From positions 70,001-134,000 of the forward strand of contig CAJNDS010002781.1 in NCBI GenBank assembly GCA_905221605.1: 64,000 nucleotides of DNA, given 5' to 3'. Below the pieces are notes generated by a model. That model ran no database searches and was not told the origin of the DNA. It worked only from the letters and a program-made list of their open reading frames with translations. Both the position numbers and the translations under genes were made by a program. Positions within the stretch are counted from its first letter, which is position 1. Every line of letters starts with the position of its first letter. This stretch comes from Symbiodinium natans. Lineage: Eukaryota > Sar > Dinophyceae > Suessiales > Symbiodiniaceae. Positions 47,181-58,900 of this stretch are shown piece by piece.

Positions 47181-47262
47181 TGACTGCTTTCGCATCGCTG
47201 CCAAAGAGTCGAAGCTATAGCTTGGAGCATCTCCTGGAACTTGGCACAAGGAATTTCAGGCT
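47181..47262 (-). CDS. Candidate exon, helical repeat-like
   Basis: Frame PEIPCAKFQEMLQAIASTLW then QRCESSQE between a CCCAAG acceptor and a GC donor. The pattern resembles the helical-repeat gene at 53.3-48.8 kb and may be its continuation. Confidence 0.35.
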
Positions 47263-47524
47263 TGGGATTGTCGAAATGTGAGATTGTTCGGGTTTGGGGG
47301 CAACCAGCGAAAACCACGAAATTTAAGCTGAGCAGGTGCGAAACATGAGCAAACAGGAGCGACCCAAAACAAAGCGGAGGGTGGAGGCGGGGCGGAGGGG
47401 GAAAGAAGGGAGGGGGGGCGGGGGGTCAGGGTTAAAGCGTGGTGGTCAACAAGAGATGCGGGGGTGAAGAAAAGAAGAACCCGACTTGACATCCGACCTA
47501 CGAAGTTGCCAGGGTGCCACTTAC

Positions 47525-47580
47525 TTGAGATGTATGCGAATTCTTCAATGCCAGAGACCTGGACAACCCAGCGTGTCAAC
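47525..47580 (-). CDS. Candidate exon with canonical GTAAGT donor
   Basis: Frame LTRWVVQVSGIEEFAYISS between a CTGAAG acceptor and GTAAGT. Good splice sites at both ends. Unassigned. Confidence 0.4.
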
Positions 47581-47799
47581 CTTCAGGACTTGTGGCGTGA
47601 AGATGGATATCTTGAAGTAATGGCCGTGTTCCTTTTCTCCGTAAGTCTTAATTAAATGCCCTAGGATGGCATGACTTCCTTGGAAGCCCCTTGTAATTTG
47701 ACCTCGAAACGGCATACTGACGTCTGAGCATACATCCTCCACGCAAACCTCTTTGCCCGAAACCTATAACGTCCAAGCACAGTGCCACTCGCATGGGGA

Positions 47800-47890
47800 C
47801 CCCTTGAACCCTTTCCTTTCTCTTCATTTAACAAGCGCAAAACTTTCAGCACATCTTGCAGTGCCTCGTCACGGCGCAAAAGCCGTCCGT
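47800..47890 (-). CDS. Candidate exon
   Basis: Frame RDEALQDVLKVLRLLNEEKG then KGSRGPHASG. Helical; could continue the helical-repeat gene. Donor not fixed. Confidence 0.28.
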
Positions 47891-48675
47891 GAGCCTGCGA
47901 GCGTCGCACACGGCAGGCACTTTCTTTTTGCCGCCGGTTTATGGGCCATAGATAGAGCTGTGGGATTGCGACGTGCGCACAATTGCAGGCAGAGATGATG
48001 ATTTGGCTTCAGGGATTTCCGTGTTCTCAATTGCAGGTTGTCCGAGGGACCGGCGCTGCAGTATCCAGTCGGACGAACGCAACAAGACCCGTAGCCACAA
48101 GAAAACACATAGTGGCGCTAGTGATTCAAAACTTCGGGTTTTGCTGGCAGAACAGCGCAGTGCGGACTCGAGGTTTTCGGGCGAGGGCGTCAGAACACAC
48201 ACAAACCACACACAGGCAATCACGGATGTTTGCGTTGCCTAATTATACAGCAACATGATTCAGGATTGACCATGGCTGGCGCAAAAGCGAAAGATGGGCC
48301 TTGGCCTGGAAACAGGCCAGTGATACTCATGAGTGCTGAGTCAAAGCTGACGCGAACGCTCGCCCCTAAAAAAGTACGCAGGTACCCGGACGATACACTT
48401 TTTCAAGCCTTAGCGTTAATGCCTTGGAAGCAGAAACAAAGCAACAAGATCATACAAGGCCTACCCGGCTGACTCCCCCTGACTAAAAACACTGAGGGTT
48501 CAAGGGGCAGTACGTCAGTGCATGAAAAATATGTGCGCGTATTCTGCACACTCGGCATGCAAAAGTGAGGACGGCGCCAGCCAGGACCTCTAACAGTCCA
48601 ACAGAAATGAAATCCCGACTTCACCCTCGCCGGATGCCTGAGAGCTGTAAATGCTAAGGGTGTTAGCTGCTACAG

Positions 48676-48711
48676 GGTTCAGAGTTTAGGGTTTAGGGCC
48701 TAGGGTTTAGT
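48676..48711. repeat. TTTAGGG array
   Basis: Five partly degenerate units in the last intron of the helical-repeat gene model. Confidence 0.8.
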
Positions 48712-48813
48712 GAACCTATACTCCGAGAAACGAAGCAACACAAGTCACTGCGGATCTTCTTCGGGCATCCGAAGCGTAGCAGCTAAACCAAACCAAGGTA
48801 GGCCAGGGTAGGC

Positions 48814-51800
48814 CAGGGTGTGTTGCCAGTAGGTCTGCTAGCTTCTCGCAAGATGTGGGGAGGGGGATACGCAGCCAAAGCACGTGCGCCAGGGCCGTGA
48901 GGTGCAAGATCGTGAAGCGGGGCATCGCCCTCTTCACGGGCTCCTGTGCAGAGGTTGGAGTGTTTCTGGCTGGTCTGAATGCACCGGCGCGCCAGCAGAG
49001 CAGACCGAACACGACTTGACGGCCCAACGTTTCACAGCGTGGGGGTGCACCATGGTGCTGCTTAGGGCATTTCCTGCAAAGCCACCACGAACGAATGCCT
49101 CCAAAGCATCGAAGAGCTTTTGATCATTGATCCACAAGCGGGCATAGGCATTAGCCACCTCGGCAACTGTTGAAGTCAAAAGCGTGTGAGATCTTCGAGT
49201 GTTTCGTGCAGGAGCAGATAAACACAGGCTGCCATGCAACAACTTCGAGGAGAAGGGCTTTGTTCTTTGGTTTGAGATTTGCTTGACTGTGCAAACCATG
49301 GTCCAGAAGCTTTACGACGGAACTCCACAGTCTGCCTCCGTTCTTTGTATTGCAAAACTTTGTTCAATTACCACGTCTGACTACTTCGTGCTACTGCTTT
49401 CTCTACTTACTCGTCGTAGTAGTAGTCACAGCATGGTTGTTGTCGTGGTGGTGGTGGTGGTGGTGGTGGTGGTGGTGGTCGTGGTGGTGGCGGTGGTCGT
49501 GGTGGTGGTGGTGGTGGTGGTCGTGGTCGTCGTACCCGTACCGTGCTGTGACTTTTGGCCACATTTTGGTTTCGTGCGGTGGGTGGGCGATTGGGGGCTT
49601 GGTGGTAAAACTTGAATTCATATGGGGACCATGGTGGTACTTGTGGCGCGTTTACCTGGTTTTTAAAGCATATCACACACAGTTCTGGAAGCTCATGCCT
49701 TTTTGAGACCATGCACACAACACTAGTGTCTACGGCCGGCTTTGTTGCCTCTTCTTGCCTCTTTCTACAACCTATGGCAACATGCTAAACGTTTCTGTAA
49801 CAAGACGCGCGGCCTGCCCAAGTCAAAATACTGTTATTTACGGCGTTTGTCGGCTCTTTGTGCATGAAACGCATAGGGCTCAAGAATGCCTGTTGAATCT
49901 GCCGAATCTGGAGCAAGTCATGCCGTGCCCCGCCAGTGCCTTTTTCACTGCATCGTGCTAAACGCACCATTTTTTGGCACGCTCCGAAAATGACATCAGC
50001 GCGATGCTCATTTTTCAGAGGATACGACATGCAAAGTGGAACAAAACTGCACTCGCGTCCTAGTAGTCTGCCATTACAACAACAACTACTCGCACTGCCA
50101 TTGCCGCTACCACACCAACCACGACCACGACGACTACTACCACCACCAAAACGATGTTGTACTTCTGTCCTGGTTTTAACTTGGCGACATCTTCTGGAGT
50201 TTTAGTTTTAAGTTTAGTTTCTAAGATATAAGTTCGACAAGTTCTATAGCAGCGAATAAGCCACTAGGTGGTTACATTTTTGTTGCTTCGTGCTTACTTA
50301 GGGGGGGGGGACGTGTGTTGAACTGAGCAGACATAGTGTGTACTTAGGAATCAGAGTGTTTGTGGCTTCTCTTTGTTTTTTTTTCCATGAATTCCTTTGA
50401 TTTACATATATCTCTCTATATATCTATATATATATATTTACATACATACATACATATATATATATATGCAGGCATGTATATATATATATATATACACATG
50501 TGTGTGTGTGTATCCTTTCTGGTCAATTTGCAGCATCTTCAGTCATAACGGACGATTTGATCAAGTGCCAGTATGCTGTCGAGAATATTCAGAGCTGGCA
50601 GACTTGATCTACAGTCTTGGAGCCGTCAGTATCCTAAGCCCTAAACCCTAAACCCTAAACCCCAAACCCTAAACCCTAAACCCTAAACCCTAAACCCTAA
50701 CCAACAATCCTTACTTGACGACTGTCAGCCTTTGCCTTGACGCAAATGGTCGCCACTGCGAAGTTGCGGTTGGGCTATGCTTGGAGGGTCATGGTACTCA
50801 TTAACCCAAGAAGAACTGTACTTCTTGGGGCTGATAGGCCCTAAACCCTAAACCCTAAACCCTAAACCCTAAACCCTAAACCCTAAACCGTGGGTTATAA
50901 GAACAGTTCTATGTCGGATCAACTGGGTACCCGAGGCCACCACCATGCTCAGGTCTACCTCAGTCCTCGGGTTCCAGCAACGTGAACCCTTCCCACCTAA
51001 AAGGCCCAAATAGGCCCGACAACTGCGAAACAGCTCTACGCTTTTCTGGGTGTGTCAGGGGTGGCTGTAAGGGAGTTAAGGAGTTGGGATTGAAGGTTTG
51101 AAAATGTTTGGAACATTTCGCAGTTCGCACTTTTCTGACCCACATTGCCACATGTTCTATGGTTCCCAGCATGGGGACTTGATGCGTTGAGCATTGAGGA
51201 ATGGAGGTTTTTTGTGGGCTCTTTCTGCGAAGTGGTTGGAGCAGCGGCACAGGCACGATAATCCATCTTGGGTGGCCTGCGCAGAAAATACTTGCTACGA
51301 GCTCCAGCAGAGTCTCAAATATTGGGGCCAGGGGAGCAAGAAGAGGCTAAGGGCGTGCAAGAGGGGCTGTGCCTTCGAACGGGGTGTTTTGGTTCTCGAA
51401 TGGGGTCGGTGGTTTCTTTTCGTGGATGAGCCGCGGCTGAGCTCGGAACGCCAAAGGGTTTAGGGTTCAGGGTTAGGGAAAACATGGAAACAAAACTTGA
51501 GATGGCCGCAGCATTGAGCATGTGAGAAAAGTACAGAATTGTGCCACGTTTCATGTCTGCAACTGCAGACCGCGCGTGAATCGACATGGTCTTCATGAGC
51601 TTCTCATCCTTAGTTCCATGTATCAGCATGTTAAAAACTTGATGGAAACTGTGGAAGTTCATTGCGGATCCAGGAACTTGTGATTTTCAGCCTCCGACAC
51701 GCGAGCCATCCTCCTATGTCAGAACTGGGGTCAGTCCGTCTATAGGGATCATGCTCGAAACCATACAATGTTGCCACTGCACTTTCGCGACATGGCACGA

Positions 51801-53327
51801 CGCAATTGGGGCATTCACATAGTTTAAAGGTGTGGTGCCGCCCTGCGATGATAAGTTCGACTGTACCTTGGCGTTAAGACACTCTGTGCTTCGATAATCC
51901 AACACGATACATAGTATACATGGTATTCAACCGATTTAACCTATACTGGCGGGTTTCCGAAAATTAGGATGCCTGAAGTATTTGGTGGGGGGCGGGGGCC
52001 ATTTTAGGCCGATACTACAATTGAGATATACAAGGGGCGTGCTGACCTTTGTTTGTACGTGTTAGAGCGAGACCTTGTGTCTCTCCGGCTGAACTTCGCG
52101 ATGTAAAGCCAGGCAGCTCGAATGCGAAGCTTCGACATTCCATTGACCACCATGGACTCAGCAACATGCACAGAATTGGAAGTACCCTGGAAAGGAGGCA
52201 TGAGAGGGATGTTGCTTTTAGAAAAGCATCCCAACATGTCTTGTAGCAGGGAGGGATCGTGAATTCGTTCGGACCAGGACAGACAGCGCATGTAGCTGCG
52301 AAACATACTGCCTGTAGGTGCGAAGCCCTTGAAAGGATTCCAGGGCTACTTGCCCTGACGCTCAACCTCCTAGTGGAAAAGATCCCAGGAACCTTGTTGA
52401 GCGAAGTCGCAATGGTGCGTGGAGGCAGATATTCCCCGCCTCTGGCGGCCATTTGCATGACCTGGAAAAGGCCACCTTTGGGGCTTGGAGATTCTCGGAT
52501 CTGGATAAGTGTTTCCATTGGAGAGTCGGGGAGTCCCTCAGCCTTGAGCCAGCCCAACAAACATAAACTGCACAAATCGTTGAAGCTCAAGATTCCAGAA
52601 AAGGGGGTGTCAACACAAAATTATGGGGGCTGCGGATGTAAAGTGCGGAGGGTAAGGTGGTCGCCGTGCACGTGCATGGCCGCTCGTAAATATCACAAGA
52701 TATGGAAACGTGGACCCCCCCTTTGGATGACCCTGTGCACTCGAACGACTCATAACGACCCTCTAGGACTTGCAGCTTGTAAACAGCAGCGAAGAAGTCA
52801 TACTGAGCCATACTGCAACTTCCGAGGAGCCTCCGCAGCGAGGAATTGGAGCGTGGCCTCGTGCTTCAAGGCCCCGCGCGCATAGGCGTTGACCATCAGC
52901 GACAGGCAGACCATGTCCGATGAAATGAGGATCTGGACATTTGGGCTCTAGGCTTGGGAGGTTCAGGCCACGTTGGCCTCGAGGTAGTGTCATTTTGTTG
53001 GCTGGCAGGTGCCTAGTGTCTTGTTGCTGCGGTTGGATTTTTCAGGGGTTCAGGGTGTTTGCTTAGGTGTAGGGCAAGCCGTCATAACCCCCCCCCCCCC
53101 CCGGGCCCCCCCAACCCGCACCTCACCCACCAGGCATCCATGCTTTCACCCCCTCTCAGTCTTCAAAAGCCGAACCGGGTCAGAAGTCTGGTTTCGGCAA
53201 TCCTGGGCTTTCTTGCGCTCCCCCGAAGTGCTCTGAGGCCTGCCTCAGGAACTCGGTCCGAAACCGTCTGCCAGAAGGAGTGGTCCAGGACCTGCAGGAA
53301 GGCCAGGTGGTTCAGGACCATCGCCAC
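48814..53327 (-). CDS. Helical-repeat protein resembling OPR/FASTK-like RNA-binding proteins
   Basis: Exons on the minus strand carry degenerate helical repeats: 53327-53244 (VAMVLNHLAFLQVLDHSFWQ), 52932-52814 (DMVCLSLMVNAYARGALKHE), 52585-52393 (FNDLCSLCLLGWLKAEGL), 52311-52074 (HVAESMVVNGMSKLRIRAAW), about 51628-51488, 51436-51373, 50958-50889, 50755-50702, 49166-49074 (VAEVANAYARLWINDQKLFD) and 48943-48814 (FTILHLTALAHVLWLRIPLP). The pattern of A.....A.A.L...D..L...L..... resembles octotricopeptide or FASTK-type repeats, which bind RNA in chloroplasts or mitochondria in other algae and protists. The family call is from pattern only; no RAP domain is seen. Donors are mixed GC, GT and GA; acceptors are all AG. 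Several exons end directly in telomere-type arrays. Membership of the small exons at 51.4-50.7 kb rests on strand and splice sites. A possible last exon with a stop lies near 48645-48600. A targeting peptide could not be located. Confidence 0.62.
49437..49541. repeat. GGT trinucleotide microsatellite
   Basis: About 100 bp of GGT/GTC units between exons of the helical-repeat gene; the minus strand would read poly-His or poly-Pro. Confidence 0.92.
50402..50512. repeat. AT/CATA microsatellite cluster
   Basis: (TA)n, (CATA)n and (TG)n tracts in series. Confidence 0.88.
50636..50701. repeat. CCCTAAA array
   Basis: Nine units ending at the GT donor of the 54-bp exon 50755-50702. Confidence 0.9.
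50839..50888. repeat. CCCTAAA array
   Basis: Seven units ending exactly at the GT donor of the 70-bp exon 50958-50889. Confidence 0.9.
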
Positions 53328-53638
53328 CTGCGGTACAGGTTGGGCAGCTGATCTTCGGATCCAAGCTGAAAATCCGACAGGTCTGCGTGCTGTGACTCGT
53401 AAAGGACTCCATGGCTCGTCATGGGATTCGGCAGAAGAGGGTTGTGACTTTTTGTGCTTCCGGACCTAGAAAACTCTGGGTGTTGCTTTGTCCCCTGGCC
53501 TCCCGCGGCCGTAGAAGGTGCAGCTTCCTGGTTCGGAGCTCGTGTATTCACATTCTGATATGAGACAAAGATTATACACCGTTATTCTAATATACTGCGT
53601 TAGGCTATTAGCGAATTCTTCTGTAACATGTTATGATG

Positions 53639-53744
53639 CTCCTAAACTAACATACTAACACATTCACAATATATGAAGTCTACGCCATGTATACTCCTAC
53701 ACTAACATACTAACACATTCACGTTTATGAAGTCTACGCCATGT
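53639..53744. repeat. 55-bp tandem duplication
   Basis: Two copies starting CTCCTAAACTAACATACTAA and CTCCTACACTAACATACTAA, both continuing to GAAGTCTACGCCATGT. Confidence 0.75.
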
Positions 53745-53956
53745 CCGAACTCCCAATGCAACTGGTTTCCAATTGCAGGTGCAAGGGGGGCCGCACTCTC
53801 AAGAAGACTAATTCCTTTGGAGTTTGCTGTTGATGTCACACAAGAGAATCACATAACTCAAAGTCTTAACTGAGCAGCCCGTCATGGCAATACCGTGCAT
53901 GCGTCATGTCTGCACCCTCTGGGACATTCTTCGCTATCTTCACTGGCGTACCCTCC

Positions 53957-54225
53957 AACCCTAAAGCCTAACCCTAAACCCTAAACCCTTTTGGCCGGAC
54001 CGGAACCCCACCCCAATGCCGACCCCGAGACAGAGTGACACTTCGCGGCAGCCTCAACGCTATCCCGAATAAGGCCTAAACCCTATATCACCTCTAAACC
54101 CTAAACCCTAAACCCTAAACCCTAAACCCTAAACCCAAAACCCAAAACCCTGGACCCTAAACCCTAAACCCTAAACCCTAAACCCTAAACCCTAAACCCT
54201 AAACCCTAAACCCTAAACCCTAGCA
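53957..54225. repeat. CCCTAAA arrays
   Basis: Two blocks, 53957-53990 and 54070-54225, together about 24 units with variants. Confidence 0.88.
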
Positions 54226-54519
54226 GCCCCCAGAACGGTGGAAGCCATCCCAGGGCTTTCTGAGCAGGTCCCCTTGAGAACAAGTGTATTTCCCAGCTAG
54301 ACACCCTGGTTCTTCGTAGGAATGGGGGGAATGAGGTACCCTGTATACATATTCCCTTAACGGGCATATACAGGGGGGATAAAGGGTCCCAGTCAAACCA
54401 CCCAGCTAGAGTTATGAGTTATAGCCCTAACAAAGCTGGGAAAGCGCAAGCGTCTGGAGGATCCACGGGTTCAGTTCTCGGAGCTTAGCCTGGCACGTGG
54501 CTTCAAGTTGGTGAATGGG

Positions 54520-54810
54520 TAGGGTTTAGGGTTTGGGGTTTGGGGTTTGGGGTTTTGGGTTTGGGGTTTGGGGTTTGGGGTTTAGGGTTTATAGGGTTTA
54601 GGGTTTACGGTTTAGGGTTTCGGTTTTAGGGTTTAGGGTTCAGGGTTTAGGGTTTAGTTTTTTCTTTTTTTGCCACCCGCTCAGCTGACCTTGTAGGGTT
54701 TAGGGTTTCTGCAGCACCATCTCCGAAGAGCGAACATCGGGTTTAGGGTTTAGGGTTTAGGTTTTTTTAGGGTTTAGGGTTTAGGACTTAGGGCTTAGGG
54801 TTTAGGGTTT
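54520..54810. repeat. TTTAGGG arrays with GGTTTGGGG variant block
   Basis: Blocks 54520-54655 and 54696-54810. The first starts with about seven GGTTTGGGG-type units before returning to TTTAGGG. Confidence 0.85.
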
Positions 54811-54921
54811 CATCGCTCACACTCAAGCCAGGCGGGGCACACACTGTCTCATGGTTCTTGTGAGGGCCTACTCAGCACATCGGGCCAAATTAGGCAGGGG
54901 TGAAGCGTGACACTTTGCAGG

Positions 54922-55010
54922 AATACCTACAGTACAGACTTCAGGACGCGCCCTTCTCTCAATACATCTTCTCGTCAAACTACCTTCGTGCTTCCATGCC
55001 TCTTTGTGGG
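54922..55010 (+). CDS. Candidate plus-strand exon
   Basis: After a TTTGCAG acceptor the plus strand reads EYLQYRLQDAPFSQYIFSSN then YLRASMPLCGQG up to a TTTAGGG array (55028-55048). The minus frames are interrupted here. Unassigned. Confidence 0.3.
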
Positions 55011-55346
55011 CAGGGGAGGCATTACGATTTAGGGTTTAGGGTTTGGGGTGGTTGGTTAGAAAGCTGGTCCTCAGCCACACGCGGACTCTTCTCATCTCAC
55101 CACAAGGCTGCACCCAGCAATTGAACCAAACCAGGACTGCTGCACCGAGTTGATTAGGTGTCAGAGCCTGGTTCTGGGAGGCTCCTGGTCCTTATTTAAT
55201 TATTAACCAATTATGACTGTGCTCATAACCCACTTGTTAGCCCCTTTAGTGGGTTAAAAAGTACCATGCTCCAAGTACGGTCTCTAGTTGCATCTCTTCC
55301 CCTTTGGGTTTCGAAACCCTAAACCCTAAACCTAAAACCCCTAAAC

Positions 55347-55425
55347 CCTCAGTGGGCGGTTTGAGGCAAGAGGCATGGTCGCCGGCCACATAAGCGCGAT
55401 GGAAGATGGTCGTCAATGGCAGGAC
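55347..55425 (-). CDS. Candidate exon ending in telomere-type donor
   Basis: Between ACCGCAG and a GT donor formed by GTTTAGG; frame VLPLTTIFHRAYVAGDHASC then LKPPTEG. Both splice sites and codon use fit. Unassigned. Confidence 0.46.
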
Positions 55426-55480
55426 CTGCGGTGGCTACGCTGCTTCAACATGGCATCATTGAAACACTCTAGGCCTGGTA

Positions 55481-55574
55481 CCAGGATGGGCTAGTAGTAC
55501 ACCCTATAATCCCTTAAAAGGCCCTTTATAGAGTTCATTGTGGGGATGATTTAAGGCCTAGCAGCCCATCCTGG
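55481..55574. mobile_element. Palindromic MITE-like element, family A copy 2
   Basis: About 94 bp, ends CCAGGATGGGCTAGTA and GCCCATCCTGG. The reverse complement aligns along its whole length with 22632-22721, including the AAGGGCCTTTTAAGGGATTA core. Confidence 0.62.
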
Positions 55575-55960
55575 TATGCCGAGGAGGTTCTGTGACAGTT
55601 CTGTGCAGAGTCTGATTCGTCAGCTAATCGGCGAGTCGTCAGAGTTCAAGTCCCTTCCCACTGATGCATTGCGGTTCTCTCAACAAATTGCTCCGGACTT
55701 AGGCTTCTTCTGCTTGCCACTTGCCTAGCCTTCGAGGCACAGCGCCTCATTGCTGATCGGCCGGTGTACTTGCAGTGCAGAGAAGTACTGTTCTTGTGGG
55801 GGAAGAGTGGGTTCGTTGCAGGATCAGGATCACTGCACGAGCTGGACACCGGTCGCGGGATGGAGGCCAAGGACGCCGGGAACTAGGGTTTAGGGTTTAG
55901 GGTTTAGGGTCCTAGGGTTCCAAGGTTCAAAAAGGGCACGGGGGTGCGCCTGTTGGGAGC

Positions 55961-56081
55961 TGAATGCCTCGCTCGCACATCTCCGAGCCAACAGGCGACA
56001 TGCCATGTCAGGAGCCGAAGGATCAGATTGGGGTGGGAGTCGTCGAAACAAAGCTGCTCATAGAGCGCAACAAAATGTGGC
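55961..56081 (-). CDS. Candidate exon
   Basis: Starts after TTTGCAG with PHFVALYEQLCFDDSHPNLI, then LRLLTWHVACWLGDVRARHS, to a GC donor. Strong coding look, helical. Unassigned; probably in the same gene as the neighbouring minus-strand exons. Confidence 0.48.
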
Positions 56082-56329
56082 TGCAAATTTTTGGGGGGCT
56101 ACATACACGGTGACTCCCTGACAAGCAAATGTTGATGCTTTGCTTGCTTACAGTGATCTCATGCCGGTGCCGCGGTACCAGAAGTGCTTGAGTGTGAACA
56201 GGTCCGGTTGTTGCGCATTCAGGCACTTGGAAGCTTCAACATCATTGCAGAATGCTCTGGCTGTGTGCTGTGTTCCAGCAGCTACTATTGCACGAACAAG
56301 CAAATGCCATGAAACACGACACCATCCTA

Positions 56330-56545
56330 TGCCAGTCTGTTGTCAATGGCACAAAAGTGTACAAGTAGCTGCTGCGCTGGGGGCACTCCGATGCATGCGA
56401 AGGAGCCAGCCAGGAGCAGTTGCGCCTGCTCGCTCAGCACAATTTCCACAACTTCGACATGCGGCAGACTCTCGTTATTCAGTCGCAATCCCTTAGGTGT
56501 TTGGTTCACGGGGCTTACGTCTTTCCTGCTCTGGCACAAGCCAAG
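56330..56545 (-). CDS. Candidate exon, strand uncertain
   Basis: Minus frame LPHVEVVEIVLSEQAQLLLA then GSFACIGVPPAQQLL looks coding, but a plus frame over the same bases is also open with a helical pattern (AQAKLFQPLLHK). I favour minus from the neighbours. Confidence 0.28.
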
Positions 56546-56914
56546 TTGTTCCAACCGCTCTTGCACAAAAAAAGCAACTCATCAGCATTCACCAACCCTC
56601 CCTCGAGTCCTGGTTATTCCCCAGATCACCAACCCCATGCACCCAGTTGCTGTGCCCGAGTTTAAAGGCAAGCGTTTGACTCAACCACGTTTGTGTTGAA
56701 ACATTCTGCCGTTGCCGAGAGTCTACGCGTCAGACTGTGGCAGCTCGCTGTCCTCTTCTAACCAAGACTGTCATGTAGTGCGGAAGGTCCTGGTATAACT
56801 TATGCCAAGGACTCCGACACAAGACACAGCGCTTCTTCCCCAAGCCTTGCACTTGAAACCTGCAGATACATACTTAAGGGTTTAGGGTTTAGGGCTTACT
56901 TTAGAAAAATATGT

Positions 56915-57009
56915 CGCGACTTTTCATCTCCCGGCTCGACACCATGGCAGTGCCGCTTGGCAGGTGGCTCAGGAGGTGCCGGCCAATCCAAGACCAAGGC
57001 AACACTCTC
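56915..57009 (-). CDS. Candidate exon, possible C-terminal part of the methyltransferase
   Basis: After ACCTTCAG the frame reads ESVALVLDWPAPPEPPAKRH then CHGVEPGDEKSR. It starts in phase 0, as the methyltransferase exon ending at 59217 would need, but other exons lie between. TTTAGGG units at 56877-56897 follow on the low side. Confidence 0.4.
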
Positions 57010-57361
57010 CTGAAGGTTCGGAAGGGCTTAGGATGTTGGAATCCAGGGTCGCACCTGTCATTGCCTGTCATTTCGACTCTCTCCCTCTCTCTCTCGCTTC
57101 TTCTCCTCTTTCCGCGTATGAGGTGTTAGGGCACACCTTGCCTGTGAATCCCACACTCTGGTTCCTCTTCAAGCTGGTTTTAGCTGGTTTTATCGTAAGT
57201 CTTCTGGCTAGGTGGTGAACAAGTTTTAGAAACCTGGTCTCATCGTAAACGCCATCACTTCCGGGAGACAGATGCTAATAAGTCAACCGTACTCTCGTGA
57301 CTTCTGCTGTTCTTTTCACAGGGTTCCCTAAACCCTAAACCCTAAACCCTAAACCTAAATC

Positions 57362-57430
57362 CTGGGTAAGTGTCAGCACCTCCAGCACAAGGAAAAAGAC
57401 CACTGTTAACCTCTGTCTCGAGGAGTTAAT
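57362..57430 (-). CDS. Candidate exon, hydrophobic
   Basis: Between TTCACAG and a GA donor that begins GATTTAGGTTTAGGG. Frame INSSRQRLTVVFFLVLEVLT then LTQ, with one likely membrane or buried helix. The arrays at 57328-57361 and 57449-57480 bracket it in opposite orientation. Confidence 0.43.
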
Positions 57431-58064
57431 CTGTGAAGAGAGCACCTTGTTTAGGGTTTCGGGTTTATAGGGTCTAGGGTCACGACAATGTTTGGTGCTT
57501 TCTTTCTGGATGCAGATGGCTTCTGCGTGTGACACTGCGCGACAAAGTCTCGGAGCACACTCACAAACTTCCTAACTGTCAGTCTCCTCTGCCGGATTCT
57601 CGCTTTGCCGGCGGAGGTGGGGCCCCACCATGTCCAGAAAGCGCCCAAGCGCGGAGTCTTCGGGCTCCAGGCCTGGTTTGGACTCGGGCTCCTTGCTGTG
57701 TCCTTTTTTTCAGGGCTTGCTTATCAAACAGTTGCCCATGGCTCGCGAAAGCTGGTGCTGGGAACGCTGCAGGAACTCCTGACCAGCCCTCCCACCCCCC
57801 CCCCCCCGCCCAGCCCCACACCCACCCCCACACCCCCCCCCCCCCAAAAAAACGGAAGAGGGTGCCGAGAATGCCCACCCTGACAGCAGGCCTGGAGTGC
57901 CTGCAGAGAGCCCTGCCCAGTAAACTCCCCGAAAGACTGCCCTTGGAGAGTGCCCAGCCCCAGAATCTGCAGAGTCCTGCGACCTTAAACCCTAGACTAG
58001 AGCCTACCCTAAACCCTGTACGATGGCTCCAAAATCGGTTAGCTACAGGATGGTCAAAGTGTAA

Positions 58065-58141
58065 AGATGTGCTGGTTTGCTAACCGTCAGGCTTCTGGCC
58101 CCTGGGCCGTACCTCAAGCCCTGCGCTCTTCCTTGCATGCT
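58065..58141 (+). CDS. Candidate exon, strand uncertain
   Basis: The plus frame MCWFANRQASGPWAVPQALR then SSLHA ends at a GT donor formed by GTTTAGGG (58142-58172). The minus strand is also open, with an AG acceptor at the same edge, so orientation is undecided. Confidence 0.28.
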
Positions 58142-58737
58142 GTTTAGGGTTTAGGGTTTAGGGTTTAGGGCTTTGAGATTCCAGCCTTGCAGCTCTGCAA
58201 ACCCAACACCATCCAATGACCCAGAGCAGGCTGAACACGAGACCACGATGAGAAGACGCCCCCCCATGAACCCAAACTGTACCGAGCGGCACGGCTGCCC
58301 ATCTGGGCCTACTCACATGGCTCCCACATGCCCTTCTGTCTCTTGTTGATTGAGGAGGGGGGATTTAGGGGGTTTGGGGTTTAGGTTTTGGGTGACCCAT
58401 AGTTCCGGCTTCAGGTCTTCGAAGCGCGTTGGCTTCCGGAGTGGGCAAACCAAAGAGGTAAGGAACCCCAAAAGCTAGGGAACAAAACATGCACCGTGAA
58501 GTTTATAGGGTTTAAGGCTTAAGGCTTGGATTCGGAGGGCACAGAGTTTTGGGTTGAGGGGGTCCTTAGCAAATTATTGTTTTGGATCCTTACCAATGCT
58601 CGATCCTGATCAATATTTGCTAAAACCCAAAGCAGGGCAAATCGCACGGAGTGACACGAACCCTAAGCAATACAAGGACGAATGTTACATGACGTGTTCA
58701 CAACACACAGCTCAAGGACTCATGGTAGAGGTTCAAT

Positions 58738-58900
58738 GATGGTCCTAGACAGACTGCTGACACTCGACATCATGCGACTCACACAATGGGTCACTGAGCG
58801 AGGCAGGGTTCACGTTCACACAGGCATATGTCGACGGCTTCACGACATGCTGAAGAAATATGTTCCATGCCTGCTGCGTAGCCACCCCAATCGAGTGCCC
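58738..58900 (+). CDS. Possible plus-strand coding segment
   Basis: Frame MVLDRLLTLDIMRLTQWVTE then RGRVHVHTGICRRLHDMLKK uses coding-type codons. No splice sites could be placed and no family is recognised. Confidence 0.22.

Noticed and set aside
49403-49718. Histidine- or proline-rich minus-strand protein
   Set aside because: It is the translation of a GGT microsatellite in an intron.
52259-52885. 208-codon plus-strand open frame
   Set aside because: Antisense to three helical-repeat exons with splice sites on the minus strand; no family signal.
57529-58083. 184-codon plus-strand open frame
   Set aside because: Mostly proline from a CACCC/poly-C tract; the ends lack splice support.
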